Source: an uncultured Bacillota bacterium (lineage in GTDB: Bacteria; Bacillota; Clostridia; Lachnospirales; Lachnospiraceae). Taken from it: DNA of 64,000 bases. Shown here piece after piece: positions 25,997 through 36,099 of this stretch. The position numbers and the translations under genes were made by a program. The notes beneath the pieces are model-generated. The model was not told the DNA's origin. It did not search any database and saw nothing but the letters and a program-made list of their open reading frames with translations. The first letter of the stretch is position 1, and each line of letters begins with the position of its first letter. The stretch covers positions 62,001 through 126,000 of the forward strand of contig CASEXH010000006.1 in the NCBI GenBank assembly GCA_949291945.1. Reading direction: 5' to 3'.

Positions 25997-26887
25997 ATGT
26001 CAGCAGTCAGTGATTTTATTCGTAAAAGTTTCAAAGAAGGGGATGATATCCGGGATGCAGGATTACAGGCCCCCGAAGATATAATACGGTATGACGATAT
26101 CCTCTATGGGACAGACCCCAAATGGCAGGTACTGGACGTTTACCGTCCAAAGGACAGGGAGGGAGAAAAACTTCCTGTGATCGTCAGTGTCCACGGCGGC
26201 GGCTGGGTATATGGAGACAAAGAACGGTATCAGTATTACTGTATGAGCCTGGCTCAGAGAGGCTTTGCCGTTGTAAACTTCACTTACCGTCTCGCCCCGG
26301 AATTTAAGTATCCGGCGCCTCTGGAAGATACAAATCTGGTTTTTTCATGGGTACTGGACCACGGAGCAGAATACGGCTTTGATACCCGGAATATATTCGG
26401 AGTAGGTGATTCCGCCGGTGGAAATATCCTGGGGCTTTACTGTGCCATCTGTACTAATAAAGAATATGCCGCCCACTATTCTTTCCAGACTCCCCCGGGA
26501 TTTGCACCACGGGCAGTCGCCCTCAACTGCGGAGCTTATATAGTGAAATCCACTTCCTCCTCTGCAGACGACCATACCCCGGAGCTTATGGCAGATTACC
26601 TTCCGGGAAAGGGAACCGAAGAAGAACTGGCGCTTATCAATGTAACCGTTCATATCACCGACGCTTATCCGCCGGTGTTCCTCATGACGGCTCCCGGAGA
26701 CTTTCTAAAGGAGCAGCCCATGCTCATGGCCTCTGTCCTGACTCAGAACAGCGTGCCATTCCTGTACCGCTTCTATGGAAATAAAGAGAATCCTCTGTGC
26801 CACGTTTTCCACTGCGATATGCGGTCGGCAGAAGGAAAGAAATGCAATGATGACGAATGTGAATTTTTCCTGAGTCTTTGCGAATAA
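25997..26887 (+). CDS. Alpha/beta hydrolase, HSL-type esterase
   Basis: A 296-residue cytosolic esterase of the hormone-sensitive-lipase/carboxylesterase group. The oxyanion motif HGGGW (about residues 64-68) and the nucleophile in GVGDSAGGN are clear; a likely Asp is in TAPGDFLKEQ and the His in CHVFHCDM near the C-terminus. It is third in the GH94-GH2 operon, 24 bases after GH2, with AGGGAGGG. By context it may remove acetyl groups from acetylated manno- or gluco-oligosaccharides; this is inference. Confidence 0.82.
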   Translation: MSAVSDFIRKSFKEGDDIRDAGLQAPEDIIRYDDILYGTDPKWQVLDVYRPKDREGEKLPVIVSVHGGGWVYGDKERYQYYCMSLAQRGFAVVNFTYRLAPEFKYPAPLEDTNLVFSWVLDHGAEYGFDTRNIFGVGDSAGGNILGLYCAICTNKEYAAHYSFQTPPGFAPRAVALNCGAYIVKSTSSSADDHTPELMADYLPGKGTEEELALINVTVHITDAYPPVFLMTAPGDFLKEQPMLMASVLTQNSVPFLYRFYGNKENPLCHVFHCDMRSAEGKKCNDDECEFFLSLCE

Positions 26888-26930
26888 ATGAAAGGCAGGA
26901 ATTCTTCATTCCGGGCCATAGTGCTAAAAA

Positions 26931-26976
26931 ATCCCTTAGTTGGAATATTTGAAAATAAATAGTCCGACTAAGGGAT
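26931..26976. terminator. Bidirectional terminator between esterase and GH3
   Basis: ATCCCTTAGTTGGA and TCCGACTAAGGGAT form a 14-bp stem (one mismatch) with an 18-base loop, preceded by an A run and followed by GTTTCTTTTT, serving the convergent operons. Confidence 0.85.
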
Positions 26977-27024
26977 CGTTTCTTTTTATTCTGCAAAAGC
27001 CAACGCTGTGTTTAGCTCACAGGC

Positions 27025-29310
27025 TCAGTTATCTGCTGCTGCCTGGAGTTTTTCAACCAGCTCCTTTATTTCTCCTGTGCTCATTCCCATAAAGCTTCTC
27101 AAGGTCCTGAGAGGAGAATTCTCCATCATCTTCAGGGACATCTCTTTGCTGATAGCTTCAGAAGCTGCGCTTTCTTCCTCTTCATCGCCTGAAGAGCCGC
27201 CCATATGCTCAATAAGACTATCTGTCATTCCCTCAATTACAGCTTTTGTCCTTGGATTTTCCAGAAGTTCTCCGATAGTTGTATTCATATGTACATGAAT
27301 GGGCAGTTCTGTAGTGCTTTCTACGTATACGGTTTTCTTTAAGCGGATGTCTCTGGAGGAAGCTGCTGCCAGGATTTCATATTCTCCGGAAGCTGCATAC
27401 CAGTCATGGATCTGGGTATTGTACCATGCAAAGCTTCTCTTATCCAGCTCCATTTCCACAGTCTTTTCTTCCTGAGGCTGAAGCTCTACCTTTACAAAGT
27501 TTTTCAGTTCTTTCACCGGACGGCAGGCAGCTCCGGTCTTATCTGCCACATAAAGCTGTACGATTTCTTTTCCGGCTCTGTCTCCTGTATTCTTTACTTT
27601 CAGGGTAACCTTTAAGGTATCTGTATCTTTAATCTTATCTGCTGAAAGCTGAAGGTCGCTGTACTCAAAAGTCGTATAGCTGAGGCCGTATCCAAAGGGA
27701 TAGCGTACCGGCATTTCTTTTGTATCATAGTAGCGATATCCTACAAATACACCTTCATTATACGTTACTGTCTGACCATCTCCCGGGAAATTCAGATAGG
27801 AAGGATTATCGGCAAGTTTGTAAGGAATCGTCTCTGCCAGTTTTCCACATGGATTTACCTTTCCAAAAAGCACATCTACCTCTGCCTGACCTACAGCCTG
27901 TCCTCCCAGATAAGCTTCCAGGATTCCCTTTACCTCATCTGCCCAGGGCATTTCCACTGGAGAACCATTGTGAAGAACAACTACTACATTTTCCTGTACC
28001 TTCGCAATTTCAGAAATCAGGGTATTCTGGCACTGGGGCATTCTCATATGACTTCTGTCATATCCTTCTGACTCAAAAGCATCAGGTAGTCCCGCAAAGA
28101 TAACCGCAACATCTGCTTCTTTTGCAGTCTCTACTGCCTGATTCAGCATATCCTGGTCAATAACGTCCTCTTTAATGTCATAGCCCTGGGCATAAGTAAC
28201 CTGGGCCACCTCTTTTGCAGCTTCCAGGGCGCCGGTGATCTTAAAGGAATTGATGTGAGAGCTTCCTCCTCCCTGGAATCTGGGAGCCTCTGCGAATTTT
28301 CCGATAAAAGCGATCTTCTTTCCCTGGGTTGGAAGAGGAAGTACCCCCTCATTTTTCAGAAGTACCATGGACTCTGCCTCTATCTTTGCAGCCAGCTTGT
28401 GGTCTTCCTCCATGTCAAATTTGCCTTCCTGACGGTTATCTACAAACTTGAAGACAATGTTCAAGATTCTTTCCACAGCTCTGTCCAGAACAGCTTCATC
28501 CAGCTCTCCCTTCTTTACAGCTTCTACGATTTCTTTATCTGTAGTGCCGCCGCTTGCAGGCATTTCCAGTTCAAGTCCTGCTTTTAAACCTTTTACACGG
28601 TCATTCACTGCACCCCAGTCGGACATTACATAACCATCAAATCCCCATTCATCTCTCAGCACTTCTGTAAGAAGCCAGTGGTTTTCTGAAGCAAATTCTC
28701 CGTTTATCCGGTTATAAGAGCACATAACCGTGTCCGGTTTCGCCTCTTTAATAGCTGTTTCAAAAGCAGCCAGATAGATTTCTCTTAAAGTTCTTTCATC
28801 TACCTCTGAGGAACAGGACATTCTTCTGTGTTCCTGATTGTTTGCTGCAAAATGCTTAATAGAAGTTCCAACATTTTTAGACTGTACCCCTTTGATATGA
28901 GCTGCAGCCATCTGAGAAGCCAGGTATGGGTCTTCTGAAAAATACTCAAAGTTTCTTCCGCAGAGAGGAGAACGTTTAATATTCACTGCAGGCCCCAGGA
29001 TCACAGAAAGATCCTCAGCCTGGCATTCGTCGCCGATCCGCTCTCCCATTTCCTCCAGCAGATCTCGGTCAAATGAACATGCTGTAGCACATGCTGTAGG
29101 GAAGCACACGGCCTTGATACTTTCATTCAGTCCCAGATGATCGGCTTCTGCCGCCTGTTTCCTAAGTCCGTGAGGTCCGTCGCTGACCATAACCTCCGGG
29201 ATACCCAGTCTTTCTACTCCTTTTAAATGCCAGAAATCTTTTCCGGAGCACATACCGGCCTTTTCTTCCAGAGTCATTTCCCTGACAATCTCTTTTACGT
29301 CACGTTTCAT
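27025..29310 (-). CDS. GH3 beta-glucosidase with extra C-terminal helical region
   Basis: A 761-residue cytosolic GH3 enzyme of the thermostable beta-glucosidase B type. Nucleophile Asp is in [22 protein letters not shown] and [14 protein letters not shown] line the active site. A second alpha/beta domain and a fibronectin III-like domain (ending near residue 665) follow. About 90 further residues are helical and charged ([15 protein letters not shown] ... [19 protein letters not shown]), beyond the usual end; a similar tail occurs in the esterase at 30283-31353. Divergent from the AraC gene, which probably controls it. Confidence 0.92.
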   Translation of the reverse strand: MKRDVKEIVREMTLEEKAGMCSGKDFWHLKGVERLGIPEVMVSDGPHGLRKQAAEADHLGLNESIKAVCFPTACATACSFDRDLLEEMGERIGDECQAEDLSVILGPAVNIKRSPLCGRNFEYFSEDPYLASQMAAAHIKGVQSKNVGTSIKHFAANNQEHRRMSCSSEVDERTLREIYLAAFETAIKEAKPDTVMCSYNRINGEFASENHWLLTEVLRDEWGFDGYVMSDWGAVNDRVKGLKAGLELEMPASGGTTDKEIVEAVKKGELDEAVLDRAVERILNIVFKFVDNRQEGKFDMEEDHKLAAKIEAESMVLLKNEGVLPLPTQGKKIAFIGKFAEAPRFQGGGSSHINSFKITGALEAAKEVAQVTYAQGYDIKEDVIDQDMLNQAVETAKEADVAVIFAGLPDAFESEGYDRSHMRMPQCQNTLISEIAKVQENVVVVLHNGSPVEMPWADEVKGILEAYLGGQAVGQAEVDVLFGKVNPCGKLAETIPYKLADNPSYLNFPGDGQTVTYNEGVFVGYRYYDTKEMPVRYPFGYGLSYTTFEYSDLQLSADKIKDTDTLKVTLKVKNTGDRAGKEIVQLYVADKTGAACRPVKELKNFVKVELQPQEEKTVEMELDKRSFAWYNTQIHDWYAASGEYEILAAASSRDIRLKKTVYVESTTELPIHVHMNTTIGELLENPRTKAVIEGMTDSLIEHMGGSSGDEEEESAASEAISKEMSLKMMENSPLRTLRSFMGMSTGEIKELVEKLQAAADN

Positions 29311-29419
29311 TTTTTTCGCTCCTTTGCAATCTTTTTATGGCTTAAAACTATCATAAATCTCATAGAAAAAATATCGTTTTTCTGCTTTTTTTATCATTTA
29401 AATGCTACCATTTTTCGTG

Positions 29420-29425
29420 TATAAT
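29420..29425 (+). promoter_or_regulatory. -10 element of the AraC gene promoter
   Basis: TATAAT is perfect, but the -35 region (ATTTAA) is poor, as expected for an activator-dependent promoter. The intergenic region to GH3 is AT-rich. Confidence 0.45.
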
Positions 29426-29453
29426 AGTGTCTGACAGGGATGTTTTCAGATTA

Positions 29454-30251
29454 ATGACACCGGATGAATTTTTCAGACTGCAAGACGGTGGAGGAATGTC
29501 AATGAGTATTTTTGAGAAAGATAATTTTGATTTTTTAGATAAGCAGACAAGGCAGATCCTGCTGGCCTCCAGAGAATCCTTTGTGCCCCATACACCCTAT
29601 CGCTATGAAAAAGATATGCTGGAAGCCGTGCGCCTGGGAGATCTTGCGTTGGCCCGGAAATGTATGGAAATCCTGGATAAAACCGGACAGTCAGGAAAGC
29701 TCAGCCCCAATCCCCTCCGTCAGGCTCAGATCATGTTTATTTCCTATATCACCCAAATTACCAGAGCCTCTATGGACGGAGGGGTGGAAGAAGATTTGGC
29801 CTATGCCATGAGTGACAGCTATATCCAGACATCTGAAAAATGCACTTCCCTTTCCCAGATAGACGGGCTGAAAGCCCGGGCGCTGCGGGATTTCGTCAGT
29901 GCAGTGAAGCATAAAAAAGAATCTCCCCCCTATTCCAAGGCAATCCGCAGAGCCATCGGCTATATCCACAGCCATGTACAGGAAAAAATCTCTCTTTCAC
30001 AGCTGGCCCAGGTCTCAGGGCTGAGCAGCGGAAGATTCTCCCATCTATTTCGGGAAGAAACAGGCATGACGCCCCTGACTTATGTGCAGAAGGAACGGCT
30101 GGAGACAGCAAAATCCATGCTGCTGTACACCGATTATCCCCTTTCAGAAATCAGCGCCGCTCTGTGTTTTTCCAGTGAAAGCCACTTCATCAAAGCCTTT
30201 CGGGAATATACAGGAAAGACTCCCGGCAGATACCGGAAGTCTCAAAGCTGA
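29454..30251 (+). CDS. AraC-family transcriptional regulator
   Basis: A 265-residue regulator with a C-terminal double HTH (about the last 100 residues): KISLSQLAQVSGLSSGRFSH and YPLSEISAALCFSSESHFIK, followed by the GKTPGRYRK ending. The N-terminal part is a helical ligand-binding region of the type found next to glycan genes in Lachnospiraceae, without a cupin signature that I can see. A GTG at 29427 is too close to the -10. ATG 29454 is preferred; ATG 29502, preceded by GGAGG, is a credible alternative. It is divergent from GH3 and likely its activator. Confidence 0.88.
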   Translation: MTPDEFFRLQDGGGMSMSIFEKDNFDFLDKQTRQILLASRESFVPHTPYRYEKDMLEAVRLGDLALARKCMEILDKTGQSGKLSPNPLRQAQIMFISYITQITRASMDGGVEEDLAYAMSDSYIQTSEKCTSLSQIDGLKARALRDFVSAVKHKKESPPYSKAIRRAIGYIHSHVQEKISLSQLAQVSGLSSGRFSHLFREETGMTPLTYVQKERLETAKSMLLYTDYPLSEISAALCFSSESHFIKAFREYTGKTPGRYRKSQS

Positions 30252-30282
30252 TGGAGTTGTTCCATACGTCCTATTAAAATCA

Positions 30283-31353
30283 TCAGAGAGGATTTTCTAT
30301 TTTTTCTAAAGCCTCTTTCAGCTTTTCCTGTTCTTCCCGGGAAAGGTCTGTATTTCCCAGGACTTCCCGAAGAGTGCGGTTATCCGCCATAAGAAAGAAC
30401 CCTTCCATACCTTCTCTTCTGGTGATCTCTCCGGCGGCGGGCCCTATGCTGTCCGCTACCTGCTGCCGGTTCTCTTCCAGCCACTTCATGAAAGGTTCCA
30501 TAGCCTCTGCAGCATTTTGGCAGCGGCGCAGATAGCCCAGGGTACACTCCAGAGAAAGATAATCCTCATAGTCTCCTGTTACATGCCTTGGGCAGGCAGG
30601 CTCTGTCATAGTCTTGTCTCCAAAGTCCCCCAGCACATCCCGCAGCCAGGCAATGCTGTCTTCGGTCCACTTAGGCGCCCGGCTGCACAGATGAGAGTCT
30701 TTGTACTCCACGGATGTATCCCCTGTAGAAAAACCATGAGGTCCATAGGCGTATATATGAGTTTCGAAGGAAACCCCGTTTTTTGCCAGGGCCGTTATAA
30801 AAGTCAGAGAGTTTTCTATAGGAACCACACTATCATTCCGGGTTGCAAAGACAAAGCAGGGGCAGGTACGGCGGTCCACTGCCGATACCACATCCGGGGC
30901 TGTCTCTTCACAATTTTTCACCATGTCGCCCAAGGTCACCGCATAGCCAAGTATTGCTGCCGCTGGTCTGTGCTGTGCCATAGTGGCTGCACTGGCTGCC
31001 AGATGACCTCCGGCGGAAAAACCCAATACGGCAATTTTATCTTTATAGATCCTCCATTCCTCTGCCTTGGTCTGGATCTGCTCCATAGCCGCCTCATAAT
31101 CGTTGAGCGGGTTAGGCCATCTGGCATCTTTTCCTATAGAATAATTAAGAATAAACACCTGAAATCCGGCTTTAAGAAAAGCCATGGCAGGGGGATCTGC
31201 CTCCCGCTCAGAGCAGTATTGATAGCCTCCTCCGGGGATAATCAGTATTCCCGGACGTTTCTCGATATACGCAAATCTTCCTCCCGTTTCCTGAAGATAT
31301 GCGGTCAGCGTTACTTTTCTTTCTTGTTCAAGTACGATTTTCTCTATGTTCAC
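30283..31353 (-). CDS. Alpha/beta hydrolase (esterase) with C-terminal helical tail
   Basis: A 356-residue cytosolic hydrolase: oxyanion loop in IIPGGGYQYCSEREADPPA, nucleophile Ser in VLGFSAGGHLAAS, a probable Asp in FATRNDSVVP and His in AYGPHGFS. This pattern matches acetylxylan esterase-like or CE-type deacetylases. The catalytic domain ends near residue 245; the remaining 100 or so residues are helical (CTLGYLRRCQNAAEAM ... NRTLREVLGNTDLSREE) and resemble the tail of the nearby GH3. It follows the FGGY kinase on the minus strand, separated by a hairpin. Confidence 0.82.
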   Translation of the reverse strand: MNIEKIVLEQERKVTLTAYLQETGGRFAYIEKRPGILIIPGGGYQYCSEREADPPAMAFLKAGFQVFILNYSIGKDARWPNPLNDYEAAMEQIQTKAEEWRIYKDKIAVLGFSAGGHLAASAATMAQHRPAAAILGYAVTLGDMVKNCEETAPDVVSAVDRRTCPCFVFATRNDSVVPIENSLTFITALAKNGVSFETHIYAYGPHGFSTGDTSVEYKDSHLCSRAPKWTEDSIAWLRDVLGDFGDKTMTEPACPRHVTGDYEDYLSLECTLGYLRRCQNAAEAMEPFMKWLEENRQQVADSIGPAAGEITRREGMEGFFLMADNRTLREVLGNTDLSREEQEKLKEALEKIENPL

Positions 31354-31377
31354 AGTTTTCCTCCTTGTATATCAGTA

Positions 31378-31401
31378 CAGGGCCGGCAATCGCCAGCCCT
31401 G
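31378..31401 (-). terminator. Hairpin between kinase and esterase genes
   Basis: CAGGGCTGGC-GATT-GCCGGCCCTG on the minus strand is a 10-bp GC-rich stem without a U tract, so it is more likely an mRNA processing or attenuating hairpin than a full terminator. Confidence 0.45.
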
Positions 31402-31423
31402 ATCCTGAAATCATATTTATCTC

Positions 31424-33025
31424 TTATTTCAGATGGTCTACCGCTGCCCGCTCGATAGCCAGTCCTTCTTTATATCTTACCATAAACTCATCGAAACCTT
31501 TTACATCTTTCTCATCAGGCTGTACCTCTATGCCCTCCTGTCCGGTAAAAACTTTATTGTCCAGATACTCTTCCAGAGTTTCTCCTTCTTCTTTGTTGAT
31601 CAGGTAAGAAGCCAGTACAGCAATACCCCAGGCGCCTCCTTCTCCTGCAGTTTCCATAACGGTTACAGGAGTATCAATAGCTGCTGCCAGAATATTCTGC
31701 CCTACGCCTTTGGTCTTGAATAGACCTCCGTGTCCCAGGATCTTGTCCAGTTTTACCCCTTCCTCCTTCAGAAGAATGTCCATACCTGTCTTTAAAGCTC
31801 CCAGAGAAGTAAAGAGGTTGACTCTCATAAAGTTTGCCAGATTAAATTTGCTGTCCGGTGTGCGGACAAAGAGAGGACGGCCCTCTGTAAATCCGGTAAT
31901 ATGCTCTCCGGAGAAATAGTTGTAAGCCAGCAGTCCGCCGCAGTCTGCATCCCCTTCCATTGCTTTTCTGTAAAGGGTTCCGAAAAGCTGGTTCATATCT
32001 ACCTGAATGCCCATGGCTTCGGAAAATTCTTTGAAAATGCCTACCCAGGCGTTTAAGTCTGAAGTACAGTTGTTGCAGTGTACCATAGCCACCAGATTTC
32101 CTGTAGGCGTTGTCACCAGATCAATTTCCGGATAAACTTTGGAGAGCTCTTTTTCCAGAACCACATTAGCAAATACAGAAGTTCCTGCAGACACGTTTCC
32201 TGTTCTCTGGGCTACACTGTTTGTAGCTACCATTCCTGTCTCTGCATCTCCTTCCGGCGGACAGAAAGGAACTCCTGCTTCCAGTTTACCGGTGGTATCC
32301 AGCATTTTTGCCCCTTCCTCTGTAAGACAGCCTGCCTCTTCTCCTGCAAGAAGGACTTTCGGAAGGATCTCATGAAGCTTCCAGGGATATCCGTAAGGAG
32401 CGGCCAGATTCTCAAACTGCTCCATTCTCTTCTGGTCATAATTCTTAATGTTCATGTCTACTGGGAACATACCGGAGGCTTCTCCTACTCCCAGAACCTT
32501 TTCTCCGGTAAGCTTCCAGTGTACATAACCCTCCAGAGTAGTCATGAAAGTAATGTCCTTTACATGCTCTTCTTTGTTCAGCATCGCCTGATACAGATGA
32601 GCAATACTCCATCTCTGAGGAATGTGATAAGCAAACAGCTCTGTCAGCTCCTCGCTGGCTTTCTCTGTCATAGTATTTCTCCAGGTGCGGAAAGGCACCA
32701 GAAGGTTTCCATCTTTATCAAAAGGCATATAGCCATGCATCATGGCGCTGAAGCCGATGGCGCCAAGCTTTGTGATCTCCACCCCGTATTTTTCTTTCAC
32801 ATCTCTGGTCATATCCTGATAGCTGACCTGAATGCCTGTCCAGATAGCATCTTCACTGTATGTCCAGATATTGTTCACATACTGATTCTCCCACTCGTGG
32901 CTCCCTGAAGCAATGGGCTGGTTTTTCTCGTTGATCAGCACCGCTTTGATCCTGGTAGAGCCCAGTTCGATACCCAGTACTGCCCGGCCTTCCTCAATAA
33001 TTTTCTTGTTCTCTTCTGCACTCAT
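31424..33025 (-). CDS. FGGY-family carbohydrate kinase
   Basis: A 533-residue cytosolic sugar kinase of the ribulokinase/xylulokinase superfamily. The N-terminal ASKHA lobe has [15 protein letters not shown], and the C-terminal lobe has [19 protein letters not shown] with the adenine/phosphate elements and [15 protein letters not shown]. The substrate is probably a ketopentose or related polyol, but the sequence alone does not fix it. An in-frame extension to 33064 exists, yet ATG 33025 has AGGAGG with good spacing. It would feed products of the glycan genes into central metabolism, possibly pentose freed from xyloglucan. Confidence 0.88.
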   Translation of the reverse strand: MSAEENKKIIEEGRAVLGIELGSTRIKAVLINEKNQPIASGSHEWENQYVNNIWTYSEDAIWTGIQVSYQDMTRDVKEKYGVEITKLGAIGFSAMMHGYMPFDKDGNLLVPFRTWRNTMTEKASEELTELFAYHIPQRWSIAHLYQAMLNKEEHVKDITFMTTLEGYVHWKLTGEKVLGVGEASGMFPVDMNIKNYDQKRMEQFENLAAPYGYPWKLHEILPKVLLAGEEAGCLTEEGAKMLDTTGKLEAGVPFCPPEGDAETGMVATNSVAQRTGNVSAGTSVFANVVLEKELSKVYPEIDLVTTPTGNLVAMVHCNNCTSDLNAWVGIFKEFSEAMGIQVDMNQLFGTLYRKAMEGDADCGGLLAYNYFSGEHITGFTEGRPLFVRTPDSKFNLANFMRVNLFTSLGALKTGMDILLKEEGVKLDKILGHGGLFKTKGVGQNILAAAIDTPVTVMETAGEGGAWGIAVLASYLINKEEGETLEEYLDNKVFTGQEGIEVQPDEKDVKGFDEFMVRYKEGLAIERAAVDHLK

Positions 33026-33179
33026 GTAAATACCCTCCTGTTTTTTGTTTTGCTTTATCCACATTCTGATGGACTTTTTACATTCTGCATTAATGTTGGT
33101 TACCTGCGGATTGTTACGTGCTGCGCACTCGTATAATCCCTGCCATTATTTACATTATAGTGCTTGTATGCTTGTTATT

Positions 33180-34310
33180 CTACTTGTTTTTTCCTTTTGT
33201 CCCTTTAATTTTACGTGAGATTCTGATAAAGATATATGCAGCTACAGTCACTGCAAAATACAGAGAACCTCCCAAAAATACCATAGCTCCGAAGACTTCT
33301 CCTGCATCACGGTTTCCCAGCAGAGGCGTATAGGCATCTGCCATAAGCATAATAAACTGGCTCACCGTGATCGCCAGACTATATACTACGTGGATCCTCC
33401 ATCTGGAATAATATTTCAGCAGCCAGTGATACCCCCAGTAAAGTCCGGCGATCACCAGCACAAGAAGAAAGTAAAACCAGTCGTTGTCATCAGTTGCCCG
33501 CATCAGGCTTCTCAGCAGTACCAGGACTGCCACAAAAATCCCTGCGCCGATCTGATATTTATGGCGCTTTTTCCTGAATTTACAGTGCGCATCCAGGATA
33601 TGGTAAAGTTTTCTTGCTCCCGGCTTTAACTGCTCCGGTTTGTACTCCCGCATGTGGTACTCTCTGGCAAAGATGTCATAAACCTCCCGTTTCAGCCAGG
33701 TGTTTTCCAGGATCTTGCAGACTCCTTCCACACACTCAGGTATAAAAAGCACTTCCTTGTACTCCTCTCTGGCGAAAAACTCCTCATAAGCTTTCAGTCT
33801 GTGCCGTTTGGAAGGGGTATTTACAATAAGCTCCAGATCTTTTAAAGCCGCCGCTGTAAGCTCTTTTTCTTTCAGCTTTTTCTCTTCCCGTGCTTTCCAC
33901 TCTATCTTTTCAAAGTCCAACTCTTCTCTGGCCTTCCGGTATTCTTCCTCCTGGATCTTCCTACGGTACTGTTCTTCCCTCTGTCTGGCTCTGCGGTATT
34001 CCTCTTCCTGCTGTCTACGTCTCAGTTCTTCCTCCTGCTGCTTTCTCCTGCGTTCCTCCTGCTGTTGTCTCTTCCAATCCTCCTCTCCGTTGTCCAGGGA
34101 TTCCCAGGTATCCTCCCAGTCATCCCCAGGCTGTTCTCCCTGGAATCCCCCTTTATTCAGAGTCTCATAGGCTTCCTGGATCTTCTGGAATTCCTCGGGA
34201 TAATCCTCCGGATGATACATGCGGAGCATAGCCGCATAGGCACGTTTGATCTCTCTTTTGGAAGCTCCCGGGCTGACTCCCAGGATCTTCTGGGCTGTTA
34301 ATTTGTCCAT
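33180..34310 (-). CDS. Membrane J-domain protein with HPE motif
   Basis: A 376-residue protein. Residues 1-55 look like a J domain (KILGVSPGASKREIKRAYAA, QKIQEAYETLN), but the invariant HPD loop reads HPE (33-35), which in known J proteins weakens or abolishes stimulation of Hsp70 ATPase. Residues 80-150 are an unbroken Arg/Glu/Gln coiled coil, and four membrane segments lie near 253-269, 278-296, 307-324 and 340-362. Its start overlaps the Hsp70 gene by 13 bases, so they are translationally coupled. Probably a membrane anchor or adaptor for that Hsp70; inference. Confidence 0.85.
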   Translation of the reverse strand: MDKLTAQKILGVSPGASKREIKRAYAAMLRMYHPEDYPEEFQKIQEAYETLNKGGFQGEQPGDDWEDTWESLDNGEEDWKRQQQEERRRKQQEEELRRRQQEEEYRRARQREEQYRRKIQEEEYRKAREELDFEKIEWKAREEKKLKEKELTAAALKDLELIVNTPSKRHRLKAYEEFFAREEYKEVLFIPECVEGVCKILENTWLKREVYDIFAREYHMREYKPEQLKPGARKLYHILDAHCKFRKKRHKYQIGAGIFVAVLVLLRSLMRATDDNDWFYFLLVLVIAGLYWGYHWLLKYYSRWRIHVVYSLAITVSQFIMLMADAYTPLLGNRDAGEVFGAMVFLGGSLYFAVTVAAYIFIRISRKIKGTKGKNK

Positions 34311-36094
34311 TTTTTGCTAAACTCCATAAAATCTAAATCTTCTTCCGGTTTCTCCTCCTGTTCTTCCCCGTCGTCTCCGCCGCCGTAAATCTCTCCCCAG
34401 AAGTCAAAATCATCAAAGATCTCCCTGTCGGAGAAATTGGCAATACTTTTCTGGATCTGTTCCCGGCACCGTTTGATCTTTCTGGGATCCTGATCTTCCA
34501 GAGTCTTTTCAAATAAGGCGATCAGTCCGGCGAAATATTCCCTGTCTTTCGGCGAGCTTTCCTCGCACAGAGTCATAAGGCGGTTCAAAAGGAGCTTGTT
34601 TTCTGTTACCTCCCTGGGGTGTACCTTCAGCTTTTCCAGTTCCTTCATTCTGGCCTGGAGCCTCTCATCATCTACCGTCTGAGACACCACGCTGCTGATG
34701 GTATGGCCTGTGGACACAACCCGGATGTCTGCCAGCAGGATACCGTCAATATCGTAAGTAAACCGAACGTCCACTGCCTCCTGTCCCGCAGGTCCGTCAG
34801 GAACTGCCAGGGTATATTCCGCCAGTTTCCGGTTGTCCCTGGCATAGACATGTTCTCCCTGAAGTACCGGAAAAGTCACCTGTCTCTGATGGTCGTCTGC
34901 CGTATAAAACCGGTGTACCCTGGAACAGGGAAGGACCGTATTCCGGGGAATAATAGGCGTAAAGTAGGGGTTACTGCTGTCACTGATATTTCTGGTAGCA
35001 GTTCCCAGAGAAAAAGGACAGATATCTGTAAGAACATAATCCTTCACCGACTGGTCCCTGGCCTTCACTCCGCAAAGATACCCCAGTCCCCGGACAATCA
35101 TCTCATCACTATTCATGTTCAGGGCCGGTTCCCGGTGGAAAAGATGGGCCACATAGGAATTCACTACCGGCATTTTGCTGGATCCTCCCGCCATTACAAT
35201 GCCTGAAAGATCTTCCGGAAGGATCTGGGCGCTTTTCACTGCATTGTTCAGCACTTCCTTGATCTTATAAAAGATCCCTGCGCTTTCCTCCACCAGGCGG
35301 CGGTTGGTATACACGCTGGTATATTCCCTGTCTCTGATCCAGGCAGTCATCTTTCCCTCTTCCCGGGTGCTCAGTTCCCTTTTGCATTTCTCTGCATGTC
35401 TGGTCAGTACCGCCAGATCCTTCTGGGACAGATCCCTTTTGGGAATTTCATGCTCCTTTAAAAAGGAGTCCACCATGACCTGATGAAAATCATCCCCTCC
35501 CAGGTGGTTATTTCCTGCTACAGCCTCTATTTCCACCACATTTTCAAAGCAGTCTACAATAGATACGTCCAGAGTTCCTCCTCCAAGATCAAAGACCAGA
35601 AACAGCTGCTCTTCCCCGTTATCCAGATAAGAGGCCAGAGCCGCCGCACTGGGTTCGTTGATCAATCTGTGGACCTGTACCCCGGCCAGCAGCCCTGCCT
35701 TTTTCGTAGCGTACCGCTGTTTATCATGGAAATAAGCAGGAACCGAAATGATCACCTCTTCAATCTCTTCTCCCAGATAAGCCTGGGCATCCTCTACAAT
35801 GGAGCGGACTACAAAGCTGGACAGCTCTTCCGGGGTAAAGTTAAGGCCTCCCAGATGAAAAGTCTTCTCTTCACCCATATATCTTTTAAAAGAGCTGACG
35901 GTTCTGTCCGGAGCCGTAATCAGCCGCTCCCTGGCAATCTCTCCTACAATGATCTCCTGATTTTCGTCCACGCTCACCACGCTTGGCGTAAGGTAGGAAC
36001 CATAGCGGTTTGGGATCAGCTGGATCCTTCCGTCTTTGTATACACATCCAAGGGAATTGGTAGTTCCCAGGTCAATTCCTAACAGATAAGGCAT
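34298..36094 (-). CDS. Hsp70 family protein (non-housekeeping)
   Basis: A 598-residue Hsp70-type ATPase. Phosphate 1 loop GIDLGTTNS (6-14), connector INEPSAAALAS (145-155), phosphate 2 LVFDLGGGTLDVSIVD (166-181) and adenosine motif IVMAGGSSKMP are all intact. A beta substrate-binding domain follows (about 390-530), then a helical region and an acidic tail (GDDGEEQEEKPEED). It lacks the usual grpE/dnaK neighbours and is embedded with MoxR, VWA and J genes, so it is a specialised paralogue. The start is ATG 36094, preceded by a run of nine G as ribosome site, 20 bases after the MoxR stop. Confidence 0.92.
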   Translation of the reverse strand: MPYLLGIDLGTTNSLGCVYKDGRIQLIPNRYGSYLTPSVVSVDENQEIIVGEIARERLITAPDRTVSSFKRYMGEEKTFHLGGLNFTPEELSSFVVRSIVEDAQAYLGEEIEEVIISVPAYFHDKQRYATKKAGLLAGVQVHRLINEPSAAALASYLDNGEEQLFLVFDLGGGTLDVSIVDCFENVVEIEAVAGNNHLGGDDFHQVMVDSFLKEHEIPKRDLSQKDLAVLTRHAEKCKRELSTREEGKMTAWIRDREYTSVYTNRRLVEESAGIFYKIKEVLNNAVKSAQILPEDLSGIVMAGGSSKMPVVNSYVAHLFHREPALNMNSDEMIVRGLGYLCGVKARDQSVKDYVLTDICPFSLGTATRNISDSSNPYFTPIIPRNTVLPCSRVHRFYTADDHQRQVTFPVLQGEHVYARDNRKLAEYTLAVPDGPAGQEAVDVRFTYDIDGILLADIRVVSTGHTISSVVSQTVDDERLQARMKELEKLKVHPREVTENKLLLNRLMTLCEESSPKDREYFAGLIALFEKTLEDQDPRKIKRCREQIQKSIANFSDREIFDDFDFWGEIYGGGDDGEEQEEKPEEDLDFMEFSKKWTN

Positions 36095-36099
36095 AAAAT

